Positions 17,620 to 27,403 of a stretch of DNA of 64,000 nt are shown one piece after another (positions within the stretch are counted from its first letter, which is position 1; every line of letters begins with the position of its first letter). The DNA lies in the NCBI RefSeq assembly GCF_026625785.1, contig NZ_CP113063.1:620001-684000 (forward strand), read 5' to 3'. Origin of the DNA: Gordonia sp. SL306. GTDB lineage: Bacteria; Actinomycetota; Actinomycetes; Mycobacteriales; Mycobacteriaceae. The notes below the pieces were generated by a model. That model made no database searches and had not been told where the DNA came from. It was given only the letters and a program-made list of their open reading frames with translations. Position numbers and translations under genes: made by a program.

Positions 17620-17987
17620 TGGAGCTGCCGGGAATTGAACCCGGGTCCTCCGTCGCTTCAGTAGGGCTTCTCCGTGTGCAGTCCGCTATGCCTCTACTCG
17701 GATCTCCTGGTCACGCGAACAAGCCAGGATGACGATCCCAGTCGCTGTTGGTTGTCCCGTCCACACCCGCGACCGGCGAGGACGGTGAGCTCCCTGAGAT
17801 GATGCCGGGACCCGGGCTGGGAGCAGACCCGGGCCGACAGACTAGCCGTCGCTGTCAGGCAGCGAGGGCGTAGTCGCGCTGATTCTTATCGGCGCTTAAT
17901 TGGTTGCTACGACGCTTACGGTGGTCTCTAGCCTGCACCGACACGCTTCCCCTACCTCGACGCACGCAGTCGAAACCGATCAGCCCC
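17620..17987 (-). ncRNA. ssrA: tmRNA (ssrA), tag ADKNQRDYALAA
   Basis: A 368-nt transfer-messenger RNA on the minus strand. The 5' end GGGGCTGATCGGTTTCGACT pairs with the 3' end CAGCTCC plus A to form the tRNA-like acceptor; GTTCAATTCCCGGCAG is the T arm. The internal reading frame (about 17895-17857) encodes ADKNQRDYALAA followed by TGA; the ALAA end is the ClpXP/ClpAP-directed degron. It rescues stalled ribosomes together with SmpB, encoded 1.4 kb away on the same strand. The conserved GCGTCGAGGTAGGGGAAGC segment is present. Confidence 0.95.
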
Positions 17988-18082
17988 GAGACAGGAACCC
18001 ACCGATCTCTCGGTGAGCACTTCAGTCTAACAACGCCCGGCGACGAAATCATCCGGGTATCCGCAGCGGCCGGTCGCCCTGC

Positions 18083-19360
18083 TCACGCGATCTGCAAGAC
18101 GACCGTGTCGTGAACACCGACGTCGGCGCTGAGCCGGCCGCCCGAGGCCTGGTATCGCCTTCCGGTCCACGCGTCCACCGCACTCACGGTCTTGTCGCCC
18201 ACCAGACCCAGGCTCGTCAACGGCACCGACATCCGGCGGGGATGACCGGCCCGATTGGTCAACGAGACGACGATGCCCTTCTCCCCGATCGCTCGTGCCC
18301 AGATCTCGGGATCGTCGTCCACGGGTGCGCCCGCGCTCACGCGCTGGTCCTGGTCGATCGCGAGGATCGCCCGATTCCGCAGGATGTCGATCGTCGCCTG
18401 CGACATCCGCGTGAGGTCGTTTCCTGCCATCAGGGGCGCGGCCATCATCGCCCACATGGACATCTGTGTCCGTTGCTCCGCAACGGTCAACCCCGGATCG
18501 CCGTCCACACCGACGACCAGCATGTCGGGGTCGTTGTATGACGACGGCCGCACCCGGGCCGCCAACGGCGCGATGGCGTCGACGATGTCGGTGATGCCCT
18601 GGGACCCCGATGACCCGGTGTCCGTGGACCATTTCGGCTCGATGTCGTTGGTGACCCGCGTCATCGTCGCCACCCCGCCCCAGTCGTAGCGGGTGCCCGG
18701 TACCGAACCGCTCACCCCGCTGTTGGGATTGATGCTGTAGAGGATCGGCCGCCCGGTGTCGCGGATGCCGTCACGCATCGCGGTGAACGCCTCGACCTGG
18801 TGGTCATGGTCGGAATCGCTTGAGCACCAGTCGTATTTCAGGTAGTCGACCTGCCAGTCGGCGAAGGTCCGCGCATCCTGCTTTTCGTGCCCGAGACTCC
18901 CGGTCGAGCCCGGGTACGTCCCCTGGAATTGGGTGCAGGTCTGTTCGCTCGCGCCCGAATAGACACCGAACCCGAGCCCGCGCTCATGCAGATAGGTTCC
19001 GAGTGCTGCCATCCCGGACGGGAACCGGGCCGGATCGGCCTGCAGCGAACCATCGGCGGCACGCTGATCGGCCGCCCAGCAATCGTCGACCACCACATAC
19101 CGATAGCCGGCGTCCCGCAGACCCGACGACACGAGCGCGTCGGCCTGTGCCCGCACGATCTGCTCGGTGATGTTGCAGCCGAAAGTGTTCCAGCTGTTCC
19201 ATCCCATCGGCGGAGTCGGGGGCAGATCGGCGACGGCGACCGCGTCACCGCCGATCCGACCCGGCGGATCCGGGGTGCAGCCCGCGATCAGCACGGCCAA
19301 CCCGACGGCCACCACGCAGAGAAGTCGGCGGCGCGTCGCCCGGGCTCGAGGAATCGGCAC
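18083..19360 (-). CDS. GH27 alpha-galactosidase, lipoprotein
   Basis: A 425-residue exported lipoprotein starting at GTG 19360. The signal sequence ends in lipobox LIAGC with lipidated Cys28. The GH27 domain starts at PPMGWNSWNTFGCN; Asp177 in YLKYDWC is the nucleophile, and the Asp of VTNDIEPKW is the likely acid/base. SYNDPDMLVVG and SMWAMMAAPLMAGNDL are typical of the family, and a C-terminal beta-sandwich follows. It should release terminal alpha-galactose (or a related sugar) outside the membrane. The start codon lies 3 nt after the smpB stop, implying translational coupling to an unrelated housekeeping gene. Confidence 0.9.
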   Translation of the reverse strand: MPIPRARATRRRLLCVVAVGLAVLIAGCTPDPPGRIGGDAVAVADLPPTPPMGWNSWNTFGCNITEQIVRAQADALVSSGLRDAGYRYVVVDDCWAADQRAADGSLQADPARFPSGMAALGTYLHERGLGFGVYSGASEQTCTQFQGTYPGSTGSLGHEKQDARTFADWQVDYLKYDWCSSDSDHDHQVEAFTAMRDGIRDTGRPILYSINPNSGVSGSVPGTRYDWGGVATMTRVTNDIEPKWSTDTGSSGSQGITDIVDAIAPLAARVRPSSYNDPDMLVVGVDGDPGLTVAEQRTQMSMWAMMAAPLMAGNDLTRMSQATIDILRNRAILAIDQDQRVSAGAPVDDDPEIWARAIGEKGIVVSLTNRAGHPRRMSVPLTSLGLVGDKTVSAVDAWTGRRYQASGGRLSADVGVHDTVVLQIA

Positions 19361-19363
19361 CGA

Positions 19364-19837
19364 TCACATCCCCTTGACGCGACGACCAATCTCACGGGCC
19401 ACTTCACGCTGCGCGGTCCGCCGCGCGATGTCCTGTCGTTTGTCGTGCGCCTGCTTGCCTCGCGCGAGTGCGAGTTCCACCTTCACCTTGCCGTCGCTGA
19501 AATACATCGACAGCGGGACCAGGGTGAGATTCCCGTCCCGGATCTTGCCGATCAGGTTGTCGATCTCACGCCGGTGCATCAAGAGCTTCCGATTGCGGCG
19601 CGGCGTGTGATTGGTCCACGATCCGCTCCCGTATTCGGGGATGTGCAGGGCGCGCAGCCAGATCTCACCGTCGTCGACGGTGGCAAAGGCGTCGACGAGC
19701 GATGCCTTGCCGTCCCGCAGGCTCTTCACCTCGGTGCCCAGCAGCGCGATCCCGGCCTCGTAGGTGTCGAGGATGGCGTAGTTGTAGCGCGCCTTACGGT
19801 TCGTCGCGATGACCGTGCGGCCCTTCTCCTTCACCAT
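19364..19837 (-). CDS. smpB: SsrA-binding protein SmpB
   Basis: A 157-residue RNA-binding protein that brings tmRNA to stalled ribosomes. [20 protein letters not shown] and the segment [17 protein letters not shown] are diagnostic. The basic C-terminal tail ends RRVKGM, the part that mimics mRNA in the ribosome channel. A GAGGAGGT ribosome-binding site precedes the ATG. It follows ftsX by 25 bp and precedes the alpha-galactosidase by 3 bp. Its RNA partner ssrA lies downstream. Confidence 0.97.
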   Translation of the reverse strand: MVKEKGRTVIATNRKARYNYAILDTYEAGIALLGTEVKSLRDGKASLVDAFATVDDGEIWLRALHIPEYGSGSWTNHTPRRNRKLLMHRREIDNLIGKIRDGNLTLVPLSMYFSDGKVKVELALARGKQAHDKRQDIARRTAQREVAREIGRRVKGM

Positions 19838-19862
19838 CTCAACACCTCCTCGTCTGGGTTCG

Positions 19863-20771
19863 TCACTCGCGGACGTACACGCGAAGCGTCACATATGCGG
19901 TGACGCCTGACAACAGAATTCCACCGATGATCAGCCACGGGGACACGAACAGCACGTCGGATGCCCCGATACGCGCCAGGATGTTGACACCGTACAGATC
20001 CGCCAGGGCCTTGTCGAAGAAGAGGACCTTCGCGGTGAACAGCCCTCCGATCGCAAGGAATGCACCGACAAGGGCCGCGACCACCGCCTCGAGCAGGAAC
20101 GGCAGCTGCGTGTACCACCGGGTGGCGCCCACCAATCGCATGATCGACACCTCGGTCCGACGGGTGAACGCCGCCACCTGCACCGTGTTGACGATCAGCA
20201 GGATCGCCGCGAGCGCGAGCACGAGCGCAACGGCGAACGCCGCGTTGCGGGTTCCGTCGAGCACACTGAATATTCGTTTCACCAACTCGCGTTGGTCGAG
20301 TGCCCCGTCGACGCCGAGATCCTTCCGATCCTTGAACTCGTCGAGCACCGGCCCGAATTGCGAGGGATCGGACATCCGCACCTTGAGCGACGCCGGGATG
20401 GTGCCCTCGCGGATGTTGTCGGCGATGTCAGGGTTGTCCTTGAACGTCTGCTTGGCGGCCTCGAAGGCCTCCTTGCGATCGATGAAGGTCACCGAGCCGA
20501 CACCGGGCTGGTTCTGGATCTCGGTGCGCAGAACCGAACACGGTGCCTGCTGGCAGTTGGGATCCGCTTCGGAGACCGCGTCATTGATGAAGAACTGCAT
20601 CTCCACCCGGTCGAGGAAGATCTTCTGACTCTTGTCGGCCATCTGGATCACCAACAGTCCGCCACCGAAGATGCCGAGAGTGATCGCCGTGGTCAGGATC
20701 ATGGCGATCGTCATGGTCACATTGCGGCGGAGACCGTTGAGGACCTCACTGATGATGAAGTTCGCTCGCAT
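19863..20771 (-). CDS. ftsX: cell-division membrane protein FtsX
   Basis: A 302-residue four-pass membrane protein. TM1 (about 20-42, [22 protein letters not shown]) is followed by an extracellular domain with two Cys residues (CQQAPC). Three C-terminal TM segments begin at about 178, 225 and 272. [16 protein letters not shown] is the conserved coupling-helix region of FtsX/MacB-type permeases. With FtsE it activates peptidoglycan hydrolases (RipC type in mycobacteria) at the septum. It lies 86 bp after ftsE. Confidence 0.95.
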   Translation of the reverse strand: MRANFIISEVLNGLRRNVTMTIAMILTTAITLGIFGGGLLVIQMADKSQKIFLDRVEMQFFINDAVSEADPNCQQAPCSVLRTEIQNQPGVGSVTFIDRKEAFEAAKQTFKDNPDIADNIREGTIPASLKVRMSDPSQFGPVLDEFKDRKDLGVDGALDQRELVKRIFSVLDGTRNAAFAVALVLALAAILLIVNTVQVAAFTRRTEVSIMRLVGATRWYTQLPFLLEAVVAALVGAFLAIGGLFTAKVLFFDKALADLYGVNILARIGASDVLFVSPWLIIGGILLSGVTAYVTLRVYVRE

Positions 20772-20857
20772 GGAGTGCGCAGTCCTTACAGGGATCGAGG
20801 GCGGAAGGGGCGGTTTCCCTCCGGCGGTCGTGTCACGGGGCGGGTGCGGGCGCTCGG

Positions 20858-21544
20858 CTAACCGATGCCGTACACACCTTGCGGGTCGTTGCGGACCAGC
20901 CGGCCGTTGTCGAACTCGAGGACCCGTCGACGCATCGCGTCGACGATGTGGCGGTCGTGAGTGGCCATGACCACCGTCGTGCCGCGCCGGTTCACCCGGT
21001 CGAGCACATCGACGATCTCCTCGCTCGTCTCCGGATCCAGATTTCCGGTCGGCTCGTCGGCGAGCAGGACGAGCGGGCGATTCACGATCGCCCGGGCGAT
21101 TGCGACCCGCTGCATCTCTCCGCCGGAGAGTTCGTTGGGCATCCGGTCGGCCTTACCCGCGAGCCCGACGTAGTCGAGCACCTCGGGCACCACCCGGCGG
21201 ATCGTCGACGGCGGCTTACCGATGACCTCGAGGGCGAAGGCGACATTGTCCGACACCGACTTCTGCTGCAGCAGACGGAAGTCCTGGAACACGCAGCCAA
21301 TCGATTGACGCAGCTTGGGCACCGAGCGCGCCTTGAGCGTGTTGACGTGGAACTCGCCCACGTAAACCTGCCCCGACGTCGGCTTGTCTTCCTTCAACAG
21401 CAGTCGGAAGAAGGTGGACTTACCCGAGCCCGACGGACCGATCAGGAACGCGAACTCACCCTTGTCGACCTCGAGACTGAGGTCTGACAGGGCGGGTCGG
21501 CTGGAAGCCTTGTACTTCATCGTGACGTTCTCCAGCGTGATCAC
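20858..21544 (-). CDS. ftsE: cell-division ATP-binding protein FtsE
   Basis: A 228-residue ABC ATPase starting at GTG 21544. Walker A is [11 protein letters not shown], the signature [14 protein letters not shown], Walker [14 protein letters not shown] and the switch His is in [10 protein letters not shown]. It powers FtsX in signalling cell-wall hydrolysis during division. All ATPase motifs are intact. It lies in the prfB-mscS-ftsEX-smpB run, a conserved order in this group of actinobacteria. Confidence 0.96.
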   Translation of the reverse strand: MITLENVTMKYKASSRPALSDLSLEVDKGEFAFLIGPSGSGKSTFFRLLLKEDKPTSGQVYVGEFHVNTLKARSVPKLRQSIGCVFQDFRLLQQKSVSDNVAFALEVIGKPPSTIRRVVPEVLDYVGLAGKADRMPNELSGGEMQRVAIARAIVNRPLVLLADEPTGNLDPETSEEIVDVLDRVNRRGTTVVMATHDRHIVDAMRRRVLEFDNGRLVRNDPQGVYGIG

Positions 21545-21616
21545 GAGAAGCCAGTGTAACTGTGGGCCCTGAGAGGTCCGCTCAGGTCCGCGTCACCGTC
21601 GATCCACGCTCGGCGT

Positions 21617-22081
21617 TCACCGTTGCGGCACCGAACTCTCGTCCCCGTTCTGCGGCGCATTGCCGAAGTTCGGCAGCGTCACGCCTGGCAGACCAGGGAC
21701 GGTCTGACGTGTCGTCGTGGTGGTGCCCTGTTGTTGCTGACCGGTCTGGTCGCCGTCGGGGTTGTCGTTCTGGCCGGTCTCATCGCCCGTGGTCGTCGTC
21801 GACTCCGTGGTCGAGGTCGACGACGGTGTCGAACTCGGCGTCGAGGACGGCTTCGGTGTCTCGGTGGTCGTGGTGCTCGACTGCGTCGTACGTGCCGGCT
21901 GCGGTGTGGGTGGGGCGACCACCCCGTAGCGCTGCGAGGTGTAGCCGTAGAGCACGACCGATCCGAAGAAGACGATCAGCAAGATGGCCGTACTCGTGCG
22001 GATGCGGGTCTTGTAGATGTGTCGCCAGTCGCGCGGTTCACGGTGTCCGACCTCGCCGCGATCGTCGTGCTCACTCGTCAC
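21617..22081 (-). CDS. Thr/Ser/Pro-rich single-pass membrane protein of the ftsEX locus
   Basis: GTG 22081 is inferred as the start. It overlaps the last 11 nt of the mscS-like gene and gives 154 residues. About 30 polar residues precede one membrane segment (TSTAILLIVFFGSVVLYGYTS), then a long extracytoplasmic tail of low complexity rich in Thr, Ser, Pro and Gln (TTTTETPKPSSTPSSTPSS). Mycobacteria carry a comparable proline-rich membrane gene between the mscS-like gene and ftsE. No enzymatic motif is visible. It may be a wall-spanning accessory of FtsEX, which is inference from position only. Confidence 0.7.
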   Translation of the reverse strand: MTSEHDDRGEVGHREPRDWRHIYKTRIRTSTAILLIVFFGSVVLYGYTSQRYGVVAPPTPQPARTTQSSTTTTETPKPSSTPSSTPSSTSTTESTTTTGDETGQNDNPDGDQTGQQQQGTTTTTRQTVPGLPGVTLPNFGNAPQNGDESSVPQR

Positions 22082-23027
22082 GATGCTTCGCCTTCCCGAC
22101 CTCGTCGGCCAGCGCGGCAGGCGGGCCACTCGCGGCCTCCACCTCGCGCCCCGGCGCCACCGTGATCCCCTCACGGGCCAGGGCCCGCACGATGCTGACA
22201 CGCAGGGCACGACTGATGTCGAACTGCTTGCCCGGCAGCGTACGTGCCACCACGCGGACGGTGATCGAGTCCAACTCGAGGTCGATGACGCCCAGCGGCG
22301 AGGGCGGGTCGAGCATCAGGTCATGCCACCGCTTCTCCTCGTAGAAGTCGACCCCGACCCGATCCAGTGTCTCGTTGACCTTCGCGATGTCGGCCTCGGC
22401 AGGCACCGGGACGTCGACCACCGCGCGCGCCCAGTCCTTGGAGAGGTTGGTCGCCTTGATGATCTGACCGTTCGGCACCGTGATCACCTCGCCCTCGCTG
22501 GTGCGAAGTTTGGTCATACGCAGCGTGACGTCCTCGACGGTGCCCTCGGCGAGCATGCCCCCGGTGACCGCGAGGCTGACCACATCGCCATAGCCGTACT
22601 GTTTCTCGGCGACGACGAAGAACCCCGCGAGAATGTCCTGGACGACGCGTTGCGCGCCGAAACCGAGAGCCGCACCGATGACCGCGCCGGGTCCGGTCAG
22701 GCCCGTGATCGGGATGTTGAACACCACCATGATGCGCAAGATCACGATGATCGCCACGATGACGATCAGCGTCCACGCGACCACGTCGACGAGTGCCCGG
22801 CGATGCTTGGCGTCCTCGGTCTGGACGATCAGGTCGCTGTTGTGGAACTGCGACTCGACGCGGACCGCGTACTTCTCGGCCGACCATCGGATGCAACGGA
22901 TGACGAGGAGGCCACCGAGAATCCAGATCAGGATCTCGAGTCCGTCGGTGGCCGCCCAGACGTAGAACCGCCCGAGCACCGATGCCGTCGCGCCGTCGGC
23001 GAACGCGAGAGGCGTCAGGTCACGCAT
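22071..23027 (-). CDS. MscS-family mechanosensitive channel
   Basis: A 318-residue membrane protein with N-terminal TM segments (about 32-50, 83-105, 110-130) and the MscS beta domain. The pore-lining and gating segment is [38 protein letters not shown], matching the conserved MscS TM3 region. It releases solutes on hypo-osmotic shock. The ATG overlaps the prfB stop by 8 nt (ATGCGTGA), and its own end overlaps the Thr-rich gene, so the three are translationally coupled. Confidence 0.9.
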   Translation of the reverse strand: MRDLTPLAFADGATASVLGRFYVWAATDGLEILIWILGGLLVIRCIRWSAEKYAVRVESQFHNSDLIVQTEDAKHRRALVDVVAWTLIVIVAIIVILRIMVVFNIPITGLTGPGAVIGAALGFGAQRVVQDILAGFFVVAEKQYGYGDVVSLAVTGGMLAEGTVEDVTLRMTKLRTSEGEVITVPNGQIIKATNLSKDWARAVVDVPVPAEADIAKVNETLDRVGVDFYEEKRWHDLMLDPPSPLGVIDLELDSITVRVVARTLPGKQFDISRALRVSIVRALAREGITVAPGREVEAASGPPAALADEVGKAKHRDE

Positions 23028-24135
23028 CCGCCGAGGCCATCCGCCATCGGATTCCGGCTTCGATGAACTTGTCGATGTCGCCGTCGATGACCGCGGTCGG
23101 GTTGTTGTCCTCCACGTTGGTCCGCAGGTCCTTGACCATCTGATACGGGTGCAGGACGTAGGAACGCATCTGGTTGCCCCAGCTCGAACCGCCGTCGCCC
23201 TTCAGGGCGTCGAGCTCGGCCCGCTCCTCCTGACGCTTGCGTTCGAGCAGCTTGGCCTGCAGGACACGCATCGCCGACGCCTTGTTCTGCAGCTGACTCT
23301 TCTCGTTCTGACAGGTCACGACGATCCCGGTCGGGATGTGGGTCAGCCGGACCGCGGAGTCGGTGGTGTTGACCGACTGGCCACCGGGTCCCGACGACCG
23401 GTACACATCGACCTTCACGTCGTTCTCGTCGACGTCGATGTGGTCGGTGGTCTCGACCACGGGCAGCACCTCGACCTCGGCGAACGAGGTCTGACGACGG
23501 CTCTGGTTGTCGAACGGACTGATGCGCACCAGACGATGGGTGCCCTGTTCGACCGACAGCGTGCCGTACATGTACGGCGCCTTCACCGTGAAGGTGGCGC
23601 TCTTGATGCCCGCCTCCTCCGCGTAGGAGGTGTCGTACACCTCGACGCCGTAGTTGTGCTTCTCGGCCCAGCGGATGTACATGCGCATCAGCATCTGCGC
23701 CCAGTCCGCAGCGTCCACACCACCCGCGCCGGAGCGGATGTTGACCAGTGCATCACGCTGGTCGTACTCGCCGGCCAGCATGGTCTTGACCTCCATGGCC
23801 TCCACATCGGCCCGCAACGACGCGCGCTCGGCATCCGCATCGGCCAGCGCGGCGGTCTTGTCGTCGCCCTCCTCCGCCTCGGCGAGCTCGTAGTGGACGG
23901 GAAGATCGTCGAGACGCTGGCGCAGTTCGCTCACCTTGCGGAACTCCGACTGCGCATGCGACAGCTCGCTGGTGACCTTCTGCGCGTGCTCCTGGTTGTT
24001 CCATAGCTCGGGGTCAGAGGCCTGCATCTCCAGCTCGTCGATCCGTCGACGCAACTCGTCGAGGTCGAGCACCTTCTCGACCGTGGTCAAGGTGGTGCCG
24101 ATGGATTCGAGGTCTGCGGTTACGTCGGGATGCAC
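23020..24135 (-). CDS. prfB: peptide chain release factor 2
   Basis: A 371-residue RF2 from GTG 24135 ([24 protein letters not shown]); an in-frame TTG at 24144 is a less likely start. The SPF anticodon-like tripeptide is in [11 protein letters not shown], recognising UGA/UAA. The GGQ hydrolysis motif is in [20 protein letters not shown]. The frame is continuous, so no programmed +1 frameshift of the Escherichia coli type exists here, as usual in actinobacteria. It heads the run towards ftsEX-smpB. Confidence 0.96.
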   Translation of the reverse strand: MHPDVTADLESIGTTLTTVEKVLDLDELRRRIDELEMQASDPELWNNQEHAQKVTSELSHAQSEFRKVSELRQRLDDLPVHYELAEAEEGDDKTAALADADAERASLRADVEAMEVKTMLAGEYDQRDALVNIRSGAGGVDAADWAQMLMRMYIRWAEKHNYGVEVYDTSYAEEAGIKSATFTVKAPYMYGTLSVEQGTHRLVRISPFDNQSRRQTSFAEVEVLPVVETTDHIDVDENDVKVDVYRSSGPGGQSVNTTDSAVRLTHIPTGIVVTCQNEKSQLQNKASAMRVLQAKLLERKRQEERAELDALKGDGGSSWGNQMRSYVLHPYQMVKDLRTNVEDNNPTAVIDGDIDKFIEAGIRWRMASADA

Positions 24136-24203
24136 GGTGATCAAGACTACCGGGGCAAAACCGTCTCGGTCTGCCCCTGTCCGCTAGCTCGTACCGGAGA
24201 TGA

Positions 24204-24602
24204 TCACGCGGGTGGGAACTGCCCGGGCGGTGGCGGTGAATCCATGGGCGGCAACTCGCCGAACCGCCACGACGATGTCGCCTTGCCCGGCTTGTAGACG
24301 ACCGGCAGGTCGGCGCCGATCTGGGGCCACGGGTCGTTCTCACCGAACACGAGGGTTCCGTAGACCTCGGCGGGATCGGTCTGTGGTCCGACGATCGTCC
24401 CGGACACCGTGCAGTACCTCTCGCCCTTCGCGTCGCCCTGGTCGGGCCGGTCGCTGACACCTGTGACCGTCAGCGTGCCCTGCACGAACTGACCTGCCCT
24501 CGACGGGTCGAGCGGGCGCGGGTTACGCCCGCGCTGCCATTGGACGAGCAACGCCACCAGAAGAGCCGCCAAGATCGCACTGAACGCCACCGCGAGCCAC
24601 AT
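24204..24602 (-). CDS. hypothetical single-pass membrane protein
   Basis: A 132-residue protein. MWLAVAFSAILAALLVALLVQW is an N-terminal membrane segment, followed by a soluble beta-rich domain with VQGTLTVTGVSDRP and ERYCTVSGTIVG, and a Pro-rich tail. I do not recognise the family. The single Cys and the TVTGVS/TVSGTI strand repeats suggest a small beta-barrel. It lies 68 bp upstream of prfB on the same strand and divergent from hisN. Confidence 0.7.
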   Translation of the reverse strand: MWLAVAFSAILAALLVALLVQWQRGRNPRPLDPSRAGQFVQGTLTVTGVSDRPDQGDAKGERYCTVSGTIVGPQTDPAEVYGTLVFGENDPWPQIGADLPVVYKPGKATSSWRFGELPPMDSPPPPGQFPPA

Positions 24603-24709
24603 GCGCCCACCCTACCGTCGGCGGTCGGGCAAATCCGACGTACCGCTTCGGCGGAGGTCATCGTCGATCTCCGGTGTGACGTGCGTGGCGGTGGCGATAA
24701 CCTACCCGC

Positions 24710-25531
24710 ATGCCACACGACCTCGCGCCCACCGGGATCTCCGACGATCTCGAACTCGCGCTGTCGCTCGCGGACTCGGCCGATGCCCTGACAATGGAAC
24801 GGTTCGGCGCGGTCGATCTGCGCGTCGACGACAAGCCCGACCTCACTCCGGTCTCCGACGCCGACCTCGCATGCGAGACCATGGTGCGCCAACGGCTCGC
24901 GGCCCGGCGTCCCGATGACGCGGTACTCGGTGAGGAGTTCGGCGGGGACGCCGTGCTGACCGGTAGGCAATGGGTCGTCGACCCCATCGACGGCACGAAG
25001 AACTTCGTCCGCGGTGTGCCCGTGTGGGCGACGCTGGTCGCACTCCTCGTCGACGGCGTCCCGCGGGTCGGCGTGGTGTCGGCGCCTGCGCTGCGCCGAC
25101 GATGGTGGGCCGCCGAGGGCCTCGGCGCATTCTCGGTGTTCGACGGTGAGGAATTGCCGCGCCGGCTGTCCGTGACCGCCGTCGCCGAGCTGCCGTCGGC
25201 CAGCCTCGCATTCTCGAGTCTGTCGGGCTGGGCGGATCGGGGTATCCGCGACGAGTTCATCGCGCTCACCGATGAGGTGTGGCGGGTCCGCGGCTACGGC
25301 GACTTCTGGAACTACTGCCTCGTCGCCGAGGGCGCCGTCGACATCGCGGCCGAACCCGAGGTCTCCCTCTGGGACCTCGCCGCCCTCGACATCCTCGTCC
25401 GCGAGGCGGGCGGGAGTTTCACCGCACTCGACGGCACCGCCGGGCCTGCCGGCGGCAGCGCCGTCGCCACCAACGGACGGCTGCAGGACGCAGCACTCGA
25501 GGCGCTCGCACCCGCCCCGAAACGTCCCTGA
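24710..25531 (+). CDS. hisN: histidinol-phosphatase, inositol monophosphatase fold
   Basis: A 273-residue Mg-dependent phosphatase. Metal ligands are in GEEFGG (Glu), [15 protein letters not shown] (Asp-Pro-Ile-Asp) and [17 protein letters not shown] (Trp-Asp). The [13 protein letters not shown] form is typical of the actinobacterial HisN branch, which removes the phosphate from L-histidinol phosphate in histidine synthesis. Inositol-1-phosphatase activity cannot be excluded. Divergent from the small membrane protein gene. No other his gene is in the window, as is normal for hisN in this group. Confidence 0.88.
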   Translation: MPHDLAPTGISDDLELALSLADSADALTMERFGAVDLRVDDKPDLTPVSDADLACETMVRQRLAARRPDDAVLGEEFGGDAVLTGRQWVVDPIDGTKNFVRGVPVWATLVALLVDGVPRVGVVSAPALRRRWWAAEGLGAFSVFDGEELPRRLSVTAVAELPSASLAFSSLSGWADRGIRDEFIALTDEVWRVRGYGDFWNYCLVAEGAVDIAAEPEVSLWDLAALDILVREAGGSFTALDGTAGPAGGSAVATNGRLQDAALEALAPAPKRP

Positions 25532-25617
25532 ACCGTCCGTTCGGAGAGTTCAATGTCGGTGTCGGCACGCCTAGGATCGGTGAGACGGGGGCACTCGCCG
25601 ACCAAGGAGCACCTGAC

Positions 25618-26013
25618 ATGGCATTTCCCGCGTTGACCCATGCCGCCATCACCGTCACGAACCTCGACGCCAGCACCCGCTGGTACACCGAACTCTTCGG
25701 AGCGGGCCCCGTGCTCGATGAGGACGAGGAGTCGGGCACCTTTCATCACACCGTCTTCGCCCTCGACGGCGGCATGCTCTTCGGTCTGCACACGCACACC
25801 GAGCCGGGACCCGACGACGCCTTCGACGAACGACGCACCGGCCTCGATCACATCGCGTTCGCGGTCGGGCGCGATGAACTCGATTCGTGGACAACACGTC
25901 TCGATGGGCTCGGCATTACACACAGCGGCGTGAAGCACGCTCATTACGGCTCGGGCATCTCGTTTCGCGATCCCGACGGCATCGCCCTCGAGTTCTTCGC
26001 CCCACCTGCGTGA
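25618..26013 (+). CDS. VOC/glyoxalase-fold protein
   Basis: A 131-residue protein, ATG 25618 with AAGGAG 8 nt upstream. Module one starts LTHAAITVTNLDASTRWYTELFG; module two has GLDHIAFAVGRDELDSW. The end SFRDPDGIALEFFAP is the standard glyoxalase/dioxygenase-fold C-terminus with a metal-ligand Glu. His ligands are probably those in LTHAAI and LDHIAF. Reaction unknown. It lies 87 bp after hisN. Confidence 0.83.
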   Translation: MAFPALTHAAITVTNLDASTRWYTELFGAGPVLDEDEESGTFHHTVFALDGGMLFGLHTHTEPGPDDAFDERRTGLDHIAFAVGRDELDSWTTRLDGLGITHSGVKHAHYGSGISFRDPDGIALEFFAPPA

Positions 26014-26029
26014 GCGCGGGATCGGGCGG

Positions 26030-26689
26030 CTAGAGATCCGTGGCCGACTCCTCGTCGAGGACCACGAACTCGGTGGCGGCGTCCCTCATCTCGGACAGCC
26101 GCCCGTAGTGGATGCCGGTGCCGGCGTCGGACAGGATCGCCTGGTGAATCGGCACGGCGACGCGCGGTGCCATCGCGCGGAGGTAATCGACCGACTCGCT
26201 CAGCTTCATCCAGGGCGCCGCCGACGGCAGCGCCAGCACATCCACGGTCTCGAACGGGATGTAGAACGAATCGCCGGGATGCATGAACCGGCCCGTCATC
26301 GACTTCGTGTCGAGGACGTAGGCGACGTTGTCGATCACCGGGATCTCGGGATGGATGACGGCGTGGCGGCCCCCGGTGAAACGCGCCGTGACCGCCCCGA
26401 TCTGTACATGCGACCCTGCGTTGGCGGTCTGCCACGGTCCCGCGACGTCGTCGCCGTTGAGCTGTGACGCGGTCTGCGGGTCCGCGTAGCGGATCGCGTC
26501 CGGATTGGCCGCGACGAGGTCGGGCAACCGGGCGATGTCGCAATGGTCGGGATGCTGATGGGTGATCAGGATCGCGTCCAGCCCGGTGACGCCGTCGAAT
26601 CCGTGGGAGAAATTGCCCGGGTCGAAGAGGATCTTGGTTCCGTCGATCTCCACCAGGACGCACGAATGACCGAAGTGAGTGATCTGCAT
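26030..26689 (-). CDS. metallo-beta-lactamase-fold hydrolase (UlaG-like)
   Basis: A 219-residue MBL-fold protein, ATG 26689 giving MQITHFGHSCVLVEIDGTKILFDPG. The zinc motif is THQHPDHCD (HxHxDH); FTGGRHAVIHPEIP and MHPGDSF supply later ligands. The N-terminal HFGHSCV matches the UlaG/UPF0173 group, which hydrolyses phosphoester or lactone bonds. The longer start at 26734 adds a non-homologous extension. Convergent with the VOC gene. Substrate unknown. Confidence 0.85.
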   Translation of the reverse strand: MQITHFGHSCVLVEIDGTKILFDPGNFSHGFDGVTGLDAILITHQHPDHCDIARLPDLVAANPDAIRYADPQTASQLNGDDVAGPWQTANAGSHVQIGAVTARFTGGRHAVIHPEIPVIDNVAYVLDTKSMTGRFMHPGDSFYIPFETVDVLALPSAAPWMKLSESVDYLRAMAPRVAVPIHQAILSDAGTGIHYGRLSEMRDAATEFVVLDEESATDL

Positions 26690-26765
26690 GGGTCCACTCT
26701 GCTCCCGACCCACGCCGACGTCACGTCGCGACACTCACCGCGCCACACCCACCGGCTCACCACGG

Positions 26766-27248
26766 TCACGTGATCGCGGGAAAGACTCCCCACCCGAATC
26801 CGGCGTCGACGGCACGGGCGATCCCGTAGCCGAACCAGACCACCAGGACGGCCAGGGCGACCGGACTCGTGAGCGTGCGCTGCACTTGCGTGAGAGCCGG
26901 ACGTCCGGTCACCAGCGAGCCGATCGCGACGACGGTGACGACCGCGACCACGAGCATGAACAGCGGCCCGAAGGCGTTGAACGAGAACGCCGACCCCACG
27001 TCGCCGTGCCCGAGTGCGACCCAACTGCGGGTGAGCCCGCAGGCCGGACAGGGTAATCCGGTGATCCGAAGGAACGGACAAAGGATTGGGCCGCGGTCGA
27101 CCACCTGGGGGCCGAGTACGGTCGCGAGCCCGAGCGCCGTGAGTCCCGCGGCACCGACAGCGGCTACGGTCAGACGGCCGGCCCCACCGAGGCGCCCGGG
27201 CTCGGCAGATCGACTCGACGACACCGTCGCCTGCTCGCCCGAAGTCAC
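26766..27248 (-). CDS. DUF2752 membrane protein
   Basis: A 160-residue protein with three predicted TM segments (about 25-45, 85-107, 130-150). The DUF2752 signature is clear: ILCPFLRITGLPCPACGLTRSW with three Cys residues. The start at GTG 27248 is chosen as the shortest leader consistent with family length; the frame stays open to 27302. Function of the family is unknown; the Cys motif suggests metal or heme-related chemistry. Divergent from the acyl-CoA dehydrogenase operon. Confidence 0.75.
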   Translation of the reverse strand: MTSGEQATVSSSRSAEPGRLGGAGRLTVAAVGAAGLTALGLATVLGPQVVDRGPILCPFLRITGLPCPACGLTRSWVALGHGDVGSAFSFNAFGPLFMLVVAVVTVVAIGSLVTGRPALTQVQRTLTSPVALAVLVVWFGYGIARAVDAGFGWGVFPAIT

Positions 27249-27306
27249 CCGACCAGCGTAGATCGATCGTGACGGCATCGTCATCGGCGAGCTGCGTGAC
27301 AAGCTC

Positions 27307-27345
27307 CTTACCGGATAGTAAGGTCAGTACTTACTACCGAGTAAG
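27307..27345. promoter_or_regulatory. two tandem 16-bp palindromic operators before the acyl-CoA dehydrogenase operon
   Basis: CTTACCGGATAGTAAG (27307-27322) and CTTACTACCGAGTAAG (27330-27345) share the form CTTACY-N4-AGTAAG. Their starts are 23 bp apart, about two helical turns. They lie 59-97 bp before the ATG of the first dehydrogenase and resemble TetR-family operators of fatty-acid catabolism genes. Confidence 0.65.
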
Positions 27346-27403
27346 ATCGGGTCGCGAGTCCGTCCGGACGCGGCCCCAACCGCCCGAGAAACAGCTGGTG
27401 ATC

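Noticed and set aside
23020..24135. Programmed frameshift in prfB
   Set aside because: The frame is continuous through the N-terminal region and no UGA-containing shift site is seen.
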